Below, one piece after another: positions 8,452 to 18,585 of a stretch of DNA of 43,373 nt. The translations under genes were made by a program, and so were the position numbers. This DNA comes from an uncultured SAR116 cluster alpha proteobacterium (GTDB lineage: Bacteria > Pseudomonadota > Alphaproteobacteria > Puniceispirillales > Marisalimonadaceae): NCBI GenBank assembly GCA_902517275.1, contig CABYBQ010000009.1, positions 1-43,373 on the forward strand, read 5' to 3'. The notes under the pieces were generated by a model, which was given only the letters and a program-made list of their open reading frames with translations, made no database searches and was not told the DNA's origin. Numbering within the stretch: position 1 is the first letter of the stretch; each line of letters opens with the position of its first letter.

Positions 8452-9252
8452 TTGTTTGAGCAAGCGTTAAGTGGCTTAAGTACAATTAATCAATTAGAAT
8501 TATTAATTCCTACAAGTATTTTAGCAGTCATGTTGGTAGCAATATCAAAATCAGGATTTGGAGGTGGCTTAGGTGGCTTAGGCTTTCCTTTAATGGTATT
8601 AGTATTGCCGCCTAAATTAGCATTAGCGGTTTTTTTGCCGTTAACATTATTAACAGATATATGGGTAATATTTGTATGGAGAAAATATTTTATTTTTGAA
8701 ATTATTTGGATGATGGTCTTAGGTGGAATGATTGGCCAATTGCTATGTTGGATATTTTTTAATTATTTAGATGATAAATCTATTCTAATTTTAATTGGTA
8801 CAATGGCGTTAATAACATCTGTTAAATTTTTTTTAAGTAAAACAGATCTATTAGAAAAATCAAAAAGTCATTTAAATGCATCGCAACCAAATTTTCTTAG
8901 AGCAGTTTTTTGGTGTTCTTTATCTGGATTTGCAAGTTTTATTGCATGGGCAGGTTCTGTTCCTGCACAAATTTATCTTTTAAAATTAGGAGTTAATAGA
9001 AAAAATTTTGTGGGCATCATGAGTTTCTATTTTTTTTTAATTAATTTTTCAAAAATTCCTTTTTATTTAGATCTTAAAATTTTTACGAATGAGTCACTTT
9101 TTTTGAGTTTTCTTTTAATTCCTGTTCTCCCTATTGGTATATCTTTAGGTAAGTGGTTGAATTTAAAACTTTCTGACAATTTATTTTACAACATCAGTCA
9201 TGTGGCTTTATTTTTATGTGGCATTCATTTAATAATTAAAAATGCAACTTAG
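8452..9252 (+). CDS. TauE/SafE (TSUP) family anion exporter
   Basis: This 266-residue protein is made almost entirely of membrane segments (about 8). The glycine-rich SKSGFGGGLGGLGFPLMVLVLPP stretch in the first third is characteristic of the TauE/SafE sulfite exporter family, and a second half-repeat includes LSGFASFIAWAGSVPAQIY. Family members export sulfite, sulfoacetate or other small organosulfur anions. The substrate here is open. The start is TTG, preceded by AAGGAA about 9 bases upstream. The next gene starts 9 bases after its stop, so they are probably one transcript. Confidence 0.85.
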   Translation: MFEQALSGLSTINQLELLIPTSILAVMLVAISKSGFGGGLGGLGFPLMVLVLPPKLALAVFLPLTLLTDIWVIFVWRKYFIFEIIWMMVLGGMIGQLLCWIFFNYLDDKSILILIGTMALITSVKFFLSKTDLLEKSKSHLNASQPNFLRAVFWCSLSGFASFIAWAGSVPAQIYLLKLGVNRKNFVGIMSFYFFLINFSKIPFYLDLKIFTNESLFLSFLLIPVLPIGISLGKWLNLKLSDNLFYNISHVALFLCGIHLIIKNAT

Positions 9253-9261
9253 GAGATAGAA

Positions 9262-9648
9262 ATGGAAAGTGAAATTTTTAAAAAAGGAATAGCAAAAAGA
9301 AGGAAAGTACTTGGAGATGAATATGTAGATAAAGCACTTGCCTCAGCAGACGAATTAGGTGCAGATATGCAAAAATTAGTAACTGAATATGCTTGGGGTG
9401 AAGTTTGGAACAAAGAAAATCTGTCAGATAGAGATAGATCATTGGTCAACCTAGGCATGATTGCAGCTCTTAATAGATCGCACGAATTTAAACTACATGT
9501 CAGAGGTGCTTTGAATAATGGATTAACTAGATTACAAATTCGTGATATAGTTTTACAGATTACAATATATTGTGGAGCTCCCGCAGGTTTGGAGGCACTT
9601 AGGCATATTAGAGAAGTATTTGCTGAAGTTGCTTCAGAAAAACAATAA
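9262..9648 (+). CDS. Carboxymuconolactone decarboxylase (CMD) family protein
   Basis: This 128-residue all-helical protein matches the 4-carboxymuconolactone decarboxylase/PcaC type. It has WNKENLSDRDRSLVNLGMIAALNRSHEFKLHVRGALNNGLT, followed by DIVLQITIYCGAPAGLEALR. The AhpD-type CxxC is missing, so a peroxidase-partner role is unlikely. PcaC decarboxylates 4-carboxymuconolactone in the beta-ketoadipate pathway, but many short CMD proteins act on unrelated substrates. The lack of pca genes nearby makes the exact role uncertain. It shares a likely transcript with the TSUP transporter upstream. Confidence 0.88.
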   Translation: MESEIFKKGIAKRRKVLGDEYVDKALASADELGADMQKLVTEYAWGEVWNKENLSDRDRSLVNLGMIAALNRSHEFKLHVRGALNNGLTRLQIRDIVLQITIYCGAPAGLEALRHIREVFAEVASEKQ

Positions 9649-9664
9649 ATAAATTTAATGAACT

Positions 9665-9704
9665 GGAGATTTATTTATATGAAATAATGGATTTTCGTGT
9701 GTAA
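9665..9704 (+). promoter_or_regulatory. Leader with two tiny overlapping reading frames before mgtE
   Basis: GGAG (9665-9668) is well placed for an ATG at 9679, but that frame is only ATG-AAA-TAA. Its TAA overlaps a second ATG (9687) of a five-codon frame (MDFRV) that stops at 9702-9704, four bases before the likely mgtE ATG at 9709. mgtE itself has no ribosome binding site. This looks like stepwise re-initiation and could be a regulatory leader, but it may be chance. Confidence 0.35.
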
Positions 9705-9708
9705 AGTA

Positions 9709-11124
9709 ATGGATCATAATAAAATTAAAACAAATTTTGATGAAAATTTAGTTTCAACAAATGATGCTAACTTTAAAAGTTTATATGGTCTTACTCCAAT
9801 TGTTGAAGATGCTATTTTAAATGCCATTAATAAAAAAAATAGAACAAGTTTAAAAAAGTTAGTCGAACCACTTCATCCAGCGGATCAAGCGGACATGTTA
9901 GAAAGACTTAGTAATGAAAAATTAAATCTTTTTCTAACTATTCTTGGAAGATCACTTGATCCAGAGGTTTTAGTTTATCTTGATCATAATGTTCAAGAAA
10001 AAGTTTTTGATATCCTTGGTCCTAAAGTTCTTGCAAAGGCAATTCCTGAACTACATTCAGATGATGCTGTTGAAATACTTCAAGAGTTAGAAGAAAAAGA
10101 TAGAAATGTAGTTATAAAACAACTGCCAAAAGCTAACAGAATATTAGTTGAAGAGGCTCTGTCATACCCTGAGTATTCAGCTGGAAGGTTGATGCAACGG
10201 GAATTTTTGGCTTTTCCAGGAAATTGGACAATAGGGCAAACAATTGACCATATGAGAGCAAATCCACAAGATGAAGAGGAAAGTTTTTATTCAATTTATA
10301 TTGTTGATCCTGCACATAGATTGATAGGAGCCATCTCCTTATCTAAACTATTATCTGCGAAAAGGCCTGTGAGATTAAATGATTTAATGGAATTAAAACC
10401 AAGAAATGTGAATGTTGAAACTGACCAAGAAGAAGTAGCTCTTTTATTTCAGCAGTATGGTCTTGTCAATATGCCAGTTGTTGATAATGCAGACAGGCTT
10501 CTTGGAGTAATAATTGTAGATGATATAGTTGACGTAATTAATGAAGAAGCCGAAGAAGACTTACAAGGTTTAACTGGCGTAAGTGACCTTTCAATAACGT
10601 CATCTTTTTTAGAAACTGCTAGAGGACGATTTTCCTGGCTTATTTTGAACATGTTAACGGCAGTTTTAGCATCTTCAGTTATAGGTTTGTTTCAGGAAGA
10701 AATTGAAAAATTAGTTGCATTAGCTGTTCTTATGCCAATTGTTGCATCCATGGGAGGAAATGCAGGAACCCAGACAGTAACCGTTGCAGTAAGAGCATTA
10801 GCCACAAGACAGTTGAATTATAGCAATCTTCAGAAATTTGTTTTAAAAGAAACATGGGTTGGTATGATTAATGGTCTTTTATTCGCTCTTTTGTCTATCT
10901 TGTTAGCATATCTTTGGTTTGGTGATAAAAAAATTGCGATAATAATGGGACTAGCAATGATTGCTAATTTATTGTTCGCAGGTGTTCTAGGTACTTTAAT
11001 TCCACTAACACTAGAAAAGTTTAATATTGATCCTGCGATTTCTAGTACAGTTTTTTTAACGACTGCAACTGATGTCATAGGTTTCTTTACGTTTTTAGGT
11101 TTATCGGCTTTAGTAATATTATAA
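9709..11124 (+). CDS. mgtE: Magnesium transporter MgtE
   Basis: This is a protein of about 471 residues with the full MgtE layout. The cytoplasmic N domain has a superhelical fold (PLHPADQADMLERLS). Two CBS domains follow, about residues 135-255. A long connecting helix leads to the membrane domain with five helices. The signature PIVASMGGNAGTQT, in the second membrane helix, lines the Mg2+ pore. In the family, Mg2+ bound between N and CBS domains closes the channel. I prefer the ATG at 9709; an in-frame GTG at 9697 is possible. Neither has a ribosome binding site, and the only one nearby serves a two-codon frame upstream. Confidence 0.95.
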   Translation: MDHNKIKTNFDENLVSTNDANFKSLYGLTPIVEDAILNAINKKNRTSLKKLVEPLHPADQADMLERLSNEKLNLFLTILGRSLDPEVLVYLDHNVQEKVFDILGPKVLAKAIPELHSDDAVEILQELEEKDRNVVIKQLPKANRILVEEALSYPEYSAGRLMQREFLAFPGNWTIGQTIDHMRANPQDEEESFYSIYIVDPAHRLIGAISLSKLLSAKRPVRLNDLMELKPRNVNVETDQEEVALLFQQYGLVNMPVVDNADRLLGVIIVDDIVDVINEEAEEDLQGLTGVSDLSITSSFLETARGRFSWLILNMLTAVLASSVIGLFQEEIEKLVALAVLMPIVASMGGNAGTQTVTVAVRALATRQLNYSNLQKFVLKETWVGMINGLLFALLSILLAYLWFGDKKIAIIMGLAMIANLLFAGVLGTLIPLTLEKFNIDPAISSTVFLTTATDVIGFFTFLGLSALVIL

Positions 11125-11139
11125 TTTGGGTTGTTAATT

Positions 11140-11559
11140 GTGTCTTATCATTTAAAAAAAATAGCAGTGGGGATTGAAACAATTGAAAGGCTTTCAATAA
11201 GACAGAAAATGATAAAGGAAACTTATGGCACAATTCTACACACAACTAGAAATATGCCTAAAAAAAGAGAAGATTTAATTAAAACTGGCTCAATGTTTTG
11301 GATTATCAAAAGAAATATTTTAGTCCGACAGAAAATTTTAGATATTGTATCAGTTTTCAGAAATGATGGTAGCAAAGGGTGTGAAATAGAATTAGATAAA
11401 AAACTAATAAGAGTAATTCCTACTCCAATGAAACCATTTCAAGGATGGAGATATTATTTAGAGGAAGATATACCAAGAGATTTAAATTTAGATGAAGAAA
11501 CAGGTGAAAACTTACCAGATAATATAAATGCTGAATTGATTAAATTGGGATTATATTGA
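11140..11559 (+). CDS. DUF1489 family protein
   Basis: This 139-residue protein matches the alphaproteobacterial DUF1489 family: HLKKIAVGIETIERL at the start, HTTRNMPKKREDLIKTGSMFWIIK, RQKILDI and a C-terminal PFQGWRYYLEEDIPRDL. The function of this family is not established. I chose GTG at 11140 because family members start with a short MSxHL; an upstream TTG at 11131 would sit right against the only G-rich stretch. The gene follows mgtE after 15 bases and is probably co-transcribed. Confidence 0.85.
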   Translation: MSYHLKKIAVGIETIERLSIRQKMIKETYGTILHTTRNMPKKREDLIKTGSMFWIIKRNILVRQKILDIVSVFRNDGSKGCEIELDKKLIRVIPTPMKPFQGWRYYLEEDIPRDLNLDEETGENLPDNINAELIKLGLY

Positions 11560-11663
11560 TTAAGAAATTAACAAAAATAATAATTAAATTTTAAAAAATT
11601 TGTCTTTTGATTGAAATACAAATAATAAATAATCGAAATTAAAGTATGTCTAGGAAAGTTAAA

Positions 11664-12782
11664 ATGTTGTCCAAAATATTTAATCTTAAGACTTTTATGT
11701 TTTTTTTAGTTTTAGGAATAAGTATATTTAGTTATAAGTATTTAGTATCTTCAAAACCACCTGCAAAGCCTTCAAAAGTTGAAGAAAAAACTTTTTATGT
11801 AAAAGTGATTAAAACTAAAAGACATGACTTCACTCCATCATCTGATGCATATGGAAAAATTGTTTCTTCAAGGATTGGCGATCTTCGTTTTGGTGTTTCC
11901 GGTAGAGTTAATTTTATATCTAATTCTTTTTTAAATGGTGCTTATGTAAAAAATGGACAAATTTTAGCAAAACTAGATCAAACACGCTTCTTGCTTGAAA
12001 TAAAAAAACTAAATTTTGAAACACAAGAATTAGCCTCACAATTAGTTATAAGAAAAAGACAAATAAAAAGATACAAGTCTATGCTATCAACAAAAGTTAT
12101 ATCGCAGAACAAGTATGATAATGAGTTAATTCTCTTGTCAAAAAACAAGTCAGATTTTAATAGATCCAAAATTATTTTAGAAAAAGCAAAGGAAGATTTG
12201 TCTGATACTATTTTAAAAGCAAAATATAATGGTAGGCTTTATAATGTTAAAATTAATAAAGGACAATTTATTTCAAGTAGTGAAAAATTAGCTAATATAT
12301 TTTCTACAGAAGATTTAGAAGTTGAGTTTGTTATACCATCAAAAATATATTCAAATTCAGACAATTTAATTGGAAAATCTATTAATGTTATATGGGAGGG
12401 AGGCAATACCCCTCTAAAAAATATAAAAGCTAAAATTGAAAGAACTGACGGAAAAACAAATGAAGAAGAAGGTGGAGGAAAATTGTTTGCAAAAATTAAT
12501 ATTGTAGAGAATAAAAGTAATTATATCCCTCTTGGTACTTTTGTTCGCGTGAATTATCCAGTAGGTAATTTTAAAAATATATTTAAATTGCCTGAAACTT
12601 CTCTATACGGTGAAAATATATATTTTGTAGATAAAGGCATTGCAAAGAAAAAAAAGGTGAACCTAATATACAAAGGTTCAGGATTTATTTTAGTTGACGG
12701 AAATATTTCAGAAAGTGATTTGATTATAACAACAAGAATGCCCGATAATTTAAATAATCAAAAAGTTACAATTTTAAATTAA
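11664..12782 (+). CDS. RND efflux periplasmic adaptor (membrane fusion protein)
   Basis: This protein of about 372 residues has one N-terminal membrane anchor (about residues 8-27), then a lipoyl-like half motif (GRVNFISNSFLNGAYVKNGQILAKLDQ), a helical hairpin of about 75 residues, the second lipoyl half (AKYNGRLYNVKINKGQFISS) and beta-barrel and membrane-proximal domains. That is the normal HlyD/AcrA-type order. It would link the inner-membrane pump encoded downstream to an outer-membrane TolC-like channel, which is not in the window. The ATG at 11664 is favoured by AGGAAAG at 11652-11658; an ATG at 11646 is also in frame. Confidence 0.9.
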   Translation: MLSKIFNLKTFMFFLVLGISIFSYKYLVSSKPPAKPSKVEEKTFYVKVIKTKRHDFTPSSDAYGKIVSSRIGDLRFGVSGRVNFISNSFLNGAYVKNGQILAKLDQTRFLLEIKKLNFETQELASQLVIRKRQIKRYKSMLSTKVISQNKYDNELILLSKNKSDFNRSKIILEKAKEDLSDTILKAKYNGRLYNVKINKGQFISSSEKLANIFSTEDLEVEFVIPSKIYSNSDNLIGKSINVIWEGGNTPLKNIKAKIERTDGKTNEEEGGGKLFAKINIVENKSNYIPLGTFVRVNYPVGNFKNIFKLPETSLYGENIYFVDKGIAKKKKVNLIYKGSGFILVDGNISESDLIITTRMPDNLNNQKVTILN

Positions 12783-12816
12783 TATACCAAAAACATTAAA
12801 ACTTTAGGATGGAATT

Positions 12817-15800
12817 TTGTTACAGTTTAAAGAGTCTGGTTTTTTAAAGTTTTTTGTAGAGCATCGTACCTCTGCAAACATAATAATGATATTAATGATT
12901 GTAGTTGGCTTACTTTCTATTGGTAGGTTGAATAAGCAATTTTTTCCTGACTTTGAAGTTGAGGTTGTAGCTGTTTCTGTAAATTGGGCTGGAGCTACAG
13001 CCGAAGAAATAGATAAAAATATTATTCAATTATTGGAACCAGAACTACGACCTATCTCAGGCGTTAAGAAAGTATCATCAAAATCCGTTGAAGGTGTTGG
13101 TATTACACAAGTTGAATTTAACTATGGTTATGATATGCAAAAAGGTAGGACAGATATTGAAACCGCAGTATCCAGAATAAACTTTCCTCAAAAAGCAGAC
13201 AAACCCAAAATAGTTGTTGGGGAATTTTTTGATACAGTTACTAGAATAGTTTTATCAGCAAATATTCCTTTATCAGAACTGAGATCAATATCAAAAAAAC
13301 TTAAGGAAGTACTTCTAAATTCTGGTGTAGACAAAGTTGACATCCAAGGTCTTCCTAAAGAAGAGATATTGATTGAAATACCTCAAATAGAAACAGCAAG
13401 GTTGAAATTATCATTTAATCAAATTGCTAATCTAATTAAATCTGAAACTCAGGATGTTTCAGGAGGTAGTTATGCTGATGGGTCACTGCGAGTCAGAACC
13501 GAAGGTGAAAAGAGATTAGTTGAAACGTTCAAAAAATTAGAGCTTAAAAACACAATTTCGGGGGGTAGGATTATTCTTCAAGATATAGCTAGAATTTCTT
13601 CTACTTTCGAACAAGGAAGTATATTAAAATCTGTTGACGATAATCCTGCTGTAGAATTATGGGTCAGAAGAAGTAAAACTAGCGATGCTCTTGAAGTATC
13701 GGAAAATGTTAATAAAGTAATTTCAGAATCTAAAAATATTATTGGAAATAGAGTTAATGTTGAAACTTATAATACGGCAGCTAACCTTATCCAAGAAAGA
13801 ATTACACTACTAGTCAAGAATGGACTTAGTGGTCTTTGCATTGTTTTAGCCGTATTATTTCTATTTTTAAGTCGAAATACTGCCATTTGGGTAGCTTTGG
13901 GTATTCCAATAGCTTTTCTTGCTACTTTTGGCGTAATGTTAGTTTCAGGTCAATCAATAAACATGATTTCCTTATTTGGTCTTATTATGGCTCTTGGTAT
14001 AGTTGTGGATGATGCAATCGTTGTAGGTGAACATTCTTCATATTTAAAAACTAAGAGACGACTAAATAGTTCACAGGCTCCGGTTGTTGCTGCAACACGC
14101 ATGTCGATGCCTGTAATATCAGCAATGTTAACTACAGTGGCTGCATTTATACCTTTATTTATGGTTAAAGGAGTTATAGGTGAAATAATTGCAGCTATAC
14201 CTTGGGTGGTATGTGCTGTTTTAGTTGCTAGCTTAATTGAATGTTTTCTTGTTTTACCAGCACATTTAGCACATTTCGATAAAAAGACAGTTGAGGAAAG
14301 TAAATTCAGACTATGGTTTGATAAAAAATTTATAGCTTTTCAAGAAGGTACATTTAAAAATTTCATATCATTGACATTTAACTATCGATACGTAACTTTT
14401 ATGGTTGCCATTGGCATGTTTATAGTTTCTGTGGGTATGATGTCTGGCGGACGGGTCATGTTTAGTTTTTTCCCAACCCCTGAGGCAGATATAATTATTG
14501 CTAATTTTAAGATGCATTCTGGAACGACCAGATCTAAAACTGAAGAGATGTTAAAAAAAATAGAAGGAGGTTTGATTAAAACTTCAAAAAAGTTTTCAAC
14601 ATCTCCTGATCTTGTAAAATTTAGGATGTCAACTATTGGAGGTAGAACATCATTTTCAAGTGGGGCTGGACTAAGCTCTAAGGGAAGTGACTTATTAGGT
14701 TCCATGGTTGTTGAATTAAAAACAGCTGATAAACGAAAAATTCGAACAAATCAGTTTATAAAAGAATGGAAAAATAATATTGAATATGTTGAGGGTTTAG
14801 ACAAATTAACTATTAGATCTCCAAGTGGGGGACCTCCCGGAAGAGATTTAGATGTAAGATTTCAAGGAGAAAAATTAGAAACCCTTAAGATTGCATCTAA
14901 TGAATTAATTCAAATTGCAAGAACAATTCCTGGCGTAACATCTTTAAACGATAATCTTGAGTTTGGAGTTCAAGAAAGGATTCTATCTTTAAACAATAAA
15001 GGACAATCACTTGGTCTATCCATCTCCGATATAGGAGAGCAAGTAAGATCAGCTATTAATGGAATAATCATTTCAGAGTTTCCTAAAGCAGATGAAGAAG
15101 TGGTAGTTAGGTTAAAGTTGTCTGAAACAGAAAAGCTTACGGATATGATAAATGACTTAAGAATTATTACCCCTTTAGGTACAAGTTTTAAGCTTCAAGA
15201 GGTCATTAAAATAAATGAAAAAATACCATTTGCTTCCATTAATAGAAAAAATGGTTTTAGAGAAGTGACTATTTCTGGTGATTTATTTCCAGCGTTGATG
15301 AACACTTCTCAAGCAAGACAATTTTTGTTGAATAATGGATTACCTGAAATTGCTAAAAAATATAATCTAAATTATAGATTTGATGGCAGAGATTTAGAAC
15401 AGAAAGAAACTTTTGCAGATATGAAAATTGGTTCAATAATTGGCTTATTATTAATCTATTTTATATTAGCATGGGTGTTTAAGTCTTGGACAAGACCTTT
15501 TTCAATAATGATAATGATACCATTTGCTTTTATTGGAGCAGTGTTTGGTCATTATTTATTAGGGCTAACAATGTCTATTTTGTCTATGTTTGCTCTCTTA
15601 GCTTTAGCTGGAATTGTTGTAAATAATTCTATTATTTTAGTATCAACTATTGAAAGAAGGTTTGACGATTTGCGTGATCAAAATGATAAAGACTATAAGA
15701 ATAATAAAGTAATCGATGAAGCAATAATCGCTGGAGTAGTAGATAGATTTAGACCTGTTCTATTAACGTCACTTACTACAATAGGAGGATTGTCAGCACT

Positions 15801-15963
15801 TTTATTCGAAAAATCACTCCAAGCCCAATTCTTGATACCAATGGCGGCTACTATTGTTTTTGGCCTTGGTATCACAGCTTTTCTTGTACTTGTCATAGTT
15901 CCATCTATGATGGGAATTAGTAACGATTTTTCCAATTTCGTTAAAAATATTAGAAGAAGATAA
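12817..15963 (+). CDS. RND family efflux permease (AcrB/HAE1-like)
   Basis: This 1048-residue pump subunit has two homologous halves, each with a membrane helix, a large periplasmic porter loop and a helix bundle. Asp398 and Asp399 in GIVVDDAIVVGEH match the proton-relay pair of AcrB (Asp407/408), so drug/proton antiport is expected. The start TTG follows AGGATGGA. The adaptor gene lies 34 bases upstream, which makes a two-gene efflux operon. Substrates cannot be predicted; the divergent porter loops fit the broad group of HAE1/MdtB-like pumps in marine bacteria rather than the metal-specific CusA group. Confidence 0.95.
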   Translation: MLQFKESGFLKFFVEHRTSANIIMILMIVVGLLSIGRLNKQFFPDFEVEVVAVSVNWAGATAEEIDKNIIQLLEPELRPISGVKKVSSKSVEGVGITQVEFNYGYDMQKGRTDIETAVSRINFPQKADKPKIVVGEFFDTVTRIVLSANIPLSELRSISKKLKEVLLNSGVDKVDIQGLPKEEILIEIPQIETARLKLSFNQIANLIKSETQDVSGGSYADGSLRVRTEGEKRLVETFKKLELKNTISGGRIILQDIARISSTFEQGSILKSVDDNPAVELWVRRSKTSDALEVSENVNKVISESKNIIGNRVNVETYNTAANLIQERITLLVKNGLSGLCIVLAVLFLFLSRNTAIWVALGIPIAFLATFGVMLVSGQSINMISLFGLIMALGIVVDDAIVVGEHSSYLKTKRRLNSSQAPVVAATRMSMPVISAMLTTVAAFIPLFMVKGVIGEIIAAIPWVVCAVLVASLIECFLVLPAHLAHFDKKTVEESKFRLWFDKKFIAFQEGTFKNFISLTFNYRYVTFMVAIGMFIVSVGMMSGGRVMFSFFPTPEADIIIANFKMHSGTTRSKTEEMLKKIEGGLIKTSKKFSTSPDLVKFRMSTIGGRTSFSSGAGLSSKGSDLLGSMVVELKTADKRKIRTNQFIKEWKNNIEYVEGLDKLTIRSPSGGPPGRDLDVRFQGEKLETLKIASNELIQIARTIPGVTSLNDNLEFGVQERILSLNNKGQSLGLSISDIGEQVRSAINGIIISEFPKADEEVVVRLKLSETEKLTDMINDLRIITPLGTSFKLQEVIKINEKIPFASINRKNGFREVTISGDLFPALMNTSQARQFLLNNGLPEIAKKYNLNYRFDGRDLEQKETFADMKIGSIIGLLLIYFILAWVFKSWTRPFSIMIMIPFAFIGAVFGHYLLGLTMSILSMFALLALAGIVVNNSIILVSTIERRFDDLRDQNDKDYKNNKVIDEAIIAGVVDRFRPVLLTSLTTIGGLSALLFEKSLQAQFLIPMAATIVFGLGITAFLVLVIVPSMMGISNDFSNFVKNIRRR

Positions 15964-15966
15964 AAT

Positions 15967-16338
15967 ATGGTGAAACAAGTATACACAACTCTTAGTTCTG
16001 AAAGCTTTAATGTTTCAGACATAAAATTTAATAAAGATGGATTAGTTCCGGTCATTGCACAATGTGTTCATTCTGGCACAATATTAATGATGGCATGGAT
16101 GAATAATCTATCAGTGAAAAAAACAATTGAGACTAAGGACATGTATTACTTTTCTAGGTCAAGAAATGAACTCTGGAAAAAAGGAGAGACGAGCGGAAAC
16201 TTTCAAAGACTACACGAATTAAGATTAGACTGCGATAACGATACATTATTAGCCCTAATTGAACAAACTGGAGTAGCTTGTCACACAGGTGTGAGGAGTT
16301 GTTTTTTTAAATCATTACATGATGTAAAAAATGACTAA
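15967..16338 (+). CDS. hisI: Phosphoribosyl-AMP cyclohydrolase
   Basis: This 123-residue enzyme opens the purine ring of phosphoribosyl-AMP in the third step of histidine synthesis. It has the metal-binding motif DCDND (Cys89, Asp90, Asp92) and the zinc cysteines and histidine in GVACHTGVRSCFF (Cys105, Cys112). It is the stand-alone form without a HisE domain, as usual in alphaproteobacteria. It starts 3 bases after the efflux permease and overlaps rlmE by 8 bases, so it appears to be carried by the same transcript, away from the other his genes. Confidence 0.95.
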   Translation: MVKQVYTTLSSESFNVSDIKFNKDGLVPVIAQCVHSGTILMMAWMNNLSVKKTIETKDMYYFSRSRNELWKKGETSGNFQRLHELRLDCDNDTLLALIEQTGVACHTGVRSCFFKSLHDVKND

Positions 16339-17026
16339 CGAAAATAACCCGGGATCATTTGGAAGTTCTAGAGGTTTATCACAAAAACTTAAAAAAGATA
16401 AAAAAAGAAAATCTTCAAGTACTCGTTGGATAGGAAGACAACTAAATGATCCATACGTTTTAGAAACTCAAAAAAGAGGGTATAAGTCACGAGCTGCTTT
16501 TAAACTTTTACAAATTAACGAAAAATATAAATTCTTAGCCCCTGGATTATCAGTTATTGATTTAGGTTGCGCTCCAGGAGGTTGGCTTCAAATAGCTTCG
16601 CAAAAAGTTTCTTCAATTGTTGGGGAGGAAAAAGTAGTAGGCGTTGATCTTTTGCCTACGCAAGAAATACCTGGAAGTATTTCTATTATAGGTGATATTA
16701 GTGATAAAATAGTTGGTAAAAAGTTATTAAAAATTCTTGGTTCTAATCCAAATATTATTATGTCAGATATGGCTGCAAATACTACAGGACATCGTCAAAC
16801 TGATCATATAAGAACCACTTATCTATTAGAAACCGCACTAGATTTTGCTTTAGATAACTTAAAAAAAAATGGAGTTTTTTTAGCTAAATGTTTTAAAGGT
16901 GGTACTGAAATAGAGGCTTTATCTCTAATGAAGAAACATTTTTCAAGAGTGCATCATATTAAACCTGATGCTAGTAGAAAAGAGTCAGTCGAAGGATACG
17001 TAATTGCTTTAGGCTATAAAACATAA
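16331..17026 (+). CDS. rlmE: 23S rRNA 2'-O-ribose methyltransferase RlmE (FtsJ/RrmJ)
   Basis: This 231-residue SAM-dependent methyltransferase methylates U2552 of 23S rRNA in E. coli. The SAM motif is DLGCAPGGW (77-85). The catalytic tetrad can be placed as Lys58, Asp146, Lys186 and Glu221, with the same 40 and 35 residue spacings as K38-D124-K164-E199 in E. coli RlmE. A lysine-rich N-terminal tail of about 30 residues is longer than in E. coli. The gene overlaps hisI by 8 bases. Confidence 0.95.
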   Translation: MTNENNPGSFGSSRGLSQKLKKDKKRKSSSTRWIGRQLNDPYVLETQKRGYKSRAAFKLLQINEKYKFLAPGLSVIDLGCAPGGWLQIASQKVSSIVGEEKVVGVDLLPTQEIPGSISIIGDISDKIVGKKLLKILGSNPNIIMSDMAANTTGHRQTDHIRTTYLLETALDFALDNLKKNGVFLAKCFKGGTEIEALSLMKKHFSRVHHIKPDASRKESVEGYVIALGYKT

Positions 17027-17130
17027 AACTTATATTAATTAACCTTTGCAAATTAAGATCAGGAGTTTATAAAATTTATACTAATAATATTAATCATATC
17101 ATTATTCAAATAACCCTTTAGTTGGAAAAT

Positions 17131-18585
17131 ATGAATATGGAAGAAGCTTATACTTTTGACGATGTCTTATTACAACCTGCACATAGTAAATTCGGTCCAG
17201 CTGATGCAGATGTTAAAACTTTTATTACTAAAGATATAAAGTTAAATATTCCTTTACTGTCAGCGGCAATGGATACTGTTACTGAACACAGGTTGGCAAT
17301 TACTATGGCTCAATTAGGAGGAATGGGTGTTCTTCACAAAAACTTTTCAATAAAAGAACAAGTTTCAGAAGTTAAAAAAGTAAAAAAATTCGAAGCTGGC
17401 ATGGTTGTTAATCCAGTAACAATAAAACCTGATCAGACACTTGGTGACGCTTTTAAACTGATGGAAAAATACAAAATTAGTGGAATACCAGTTGTAGAAG
17501 GTTTGAATAATAAATTGGTTGGAATTTTAACTAATAGGGATGTTAGATTTGCAAATGATCTTAATCAATCTGTTTCTGCACTTATGACAAAAAATGTCAT
17601 AACTGTTAAAGAAACAGTTACTGCAGAAGATGCTAGAAAACTTTTACATAAACACCGTATTGAAAAATTAGTTGTTGTAGACATGGATGATTTTTGTGTT
17701 GGATTGATAACGGTTAAAGACATGGAAAAGGCACAAAATCATCCAGACTCTTGCAAAGATGAACAAGGAAGATTAAGGGTTGCAGCAGCTACTGGCGTGG
17801 GAAAAGATGGAATTAAAAGGGCAGAAGCTCTAATTAATGCAGGAGTTGATGTTCTTATAGTTGATACAGCTCATGGACATAGTGAAATGGTCCTGGAAAC
17901 TGTTAGAGCAATTTCAAAATTATCAAGTCAAATAGCTTTAATTGGAGGAAATGTTGCAACCGGAGATGCAACAAGGGCATTAATAGATGCAGGTGCAAAT
18001 GGTATAAAAGTTGGGATTGGCCCTGGATCGATTTGTACCACAAGAATGGTGGCTGGAGTAGGGGTGCCTCAATTAACTGCAATAACTGATTGTGCCAAAG
18101 TTGCTAAAAACAACTCCATTCCTGTAATAGCTGATGGTGGAATAAAATATTCTGGAGATATTGCTAAAGCTATAGCAGGTGGAGCAAGCGCAGTTATGGT
18201 TGGTTCTATACTTGCAGGAACTGACGAAACACCAGGAGAAGTCTTTTTGTTTCAAGGCAGATCTTATAAATCTTATAGGGGCATGGGTTCATTAGGTGCA
18301 ATGGCTAGAGGCTCTGCTGATAGATACTTTCAAGCAGAGATAGAAACATTAAAACTTGTGCCCGAGGGTATTGAAGGTCAAGTTCCTTACAAAGGCCCTG
18401 CGCAGAATGTAATTCACCAATTAGTAGGTGGTTTAAAATCAGCTATGGGTTATACGGGTAATATAAATATTAAAGAAATGCAAAAAAAATGTATTTTTAA
18501 GAGGATAAGTAATGCTGGTCTAAAAGAAAGTCACGTACATGACGTTACTATTACTAGAGAAGCCCCTAATTATCGTCCTTCTTAA
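17131..18585 (+). CDS. guaB: IMP dehydrogenase
   Basis: This enzyme oxidises IMP to XMP with NAD+, the committed step of GMP synthesis. It is a TIM barrel interrupted by two CBS domains (about residues 90-200). The catalytic cysteine is in GPGSICTTR (residue 302 counted from this start), followed by the phosphate-binding [10 protein letters not shown] and the flap region YFQAE. Length is normal. Possible starts are TTG 17122, ATG 17131 and ATG 17137; I favour 17131 because GGA precedes it at a suitable distance. A TATACT -10-like element lies about 55 bases upstream. guaA follows after one gene, so GMP synthesis is clustered here. Confidence 0.96.
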   Translation: MNMEEAYTFDDVLLQPAHSKFGPADADVKTFITKDIKLNIPLLSAAMDTVTEHRLAITMAQLGGMGVLHKNFSIKEQVSEVKKVKKFEAGMVVNPVTIKPDQTLGDAFKLMEKYKISGIPVVEGLNNKLVGILTNRDVRFANDLNQSVSALMTKNVITVKETVTAEDARKLLHKHRIEKLVVVDMDDFCVGLITVKDMEKAQNHPDSCKDEQGRLRVAAATGVGKDGIKRAEALINAGVDVLIVDTAHGHSEMVLETVRAISKLSSQIALIGGNVATGDATRALIDAGANGIKVGIGPGSICTTRMVAGVGVPQLTAITDCAKVAKNNSIPVIADGGIKYSGDIAKAIAGGASAVMVGSILAGTDETPGEVFLFQGRSYKSYRGMGSLGAMARGSADRYFQAEIETLKLVPEGIEGQVPYKGPAQNVIHQLVGGLKSAMGYTGNINIKEMQKKCIFKRISNAGLKESHVHDVTITREAPNYRPS

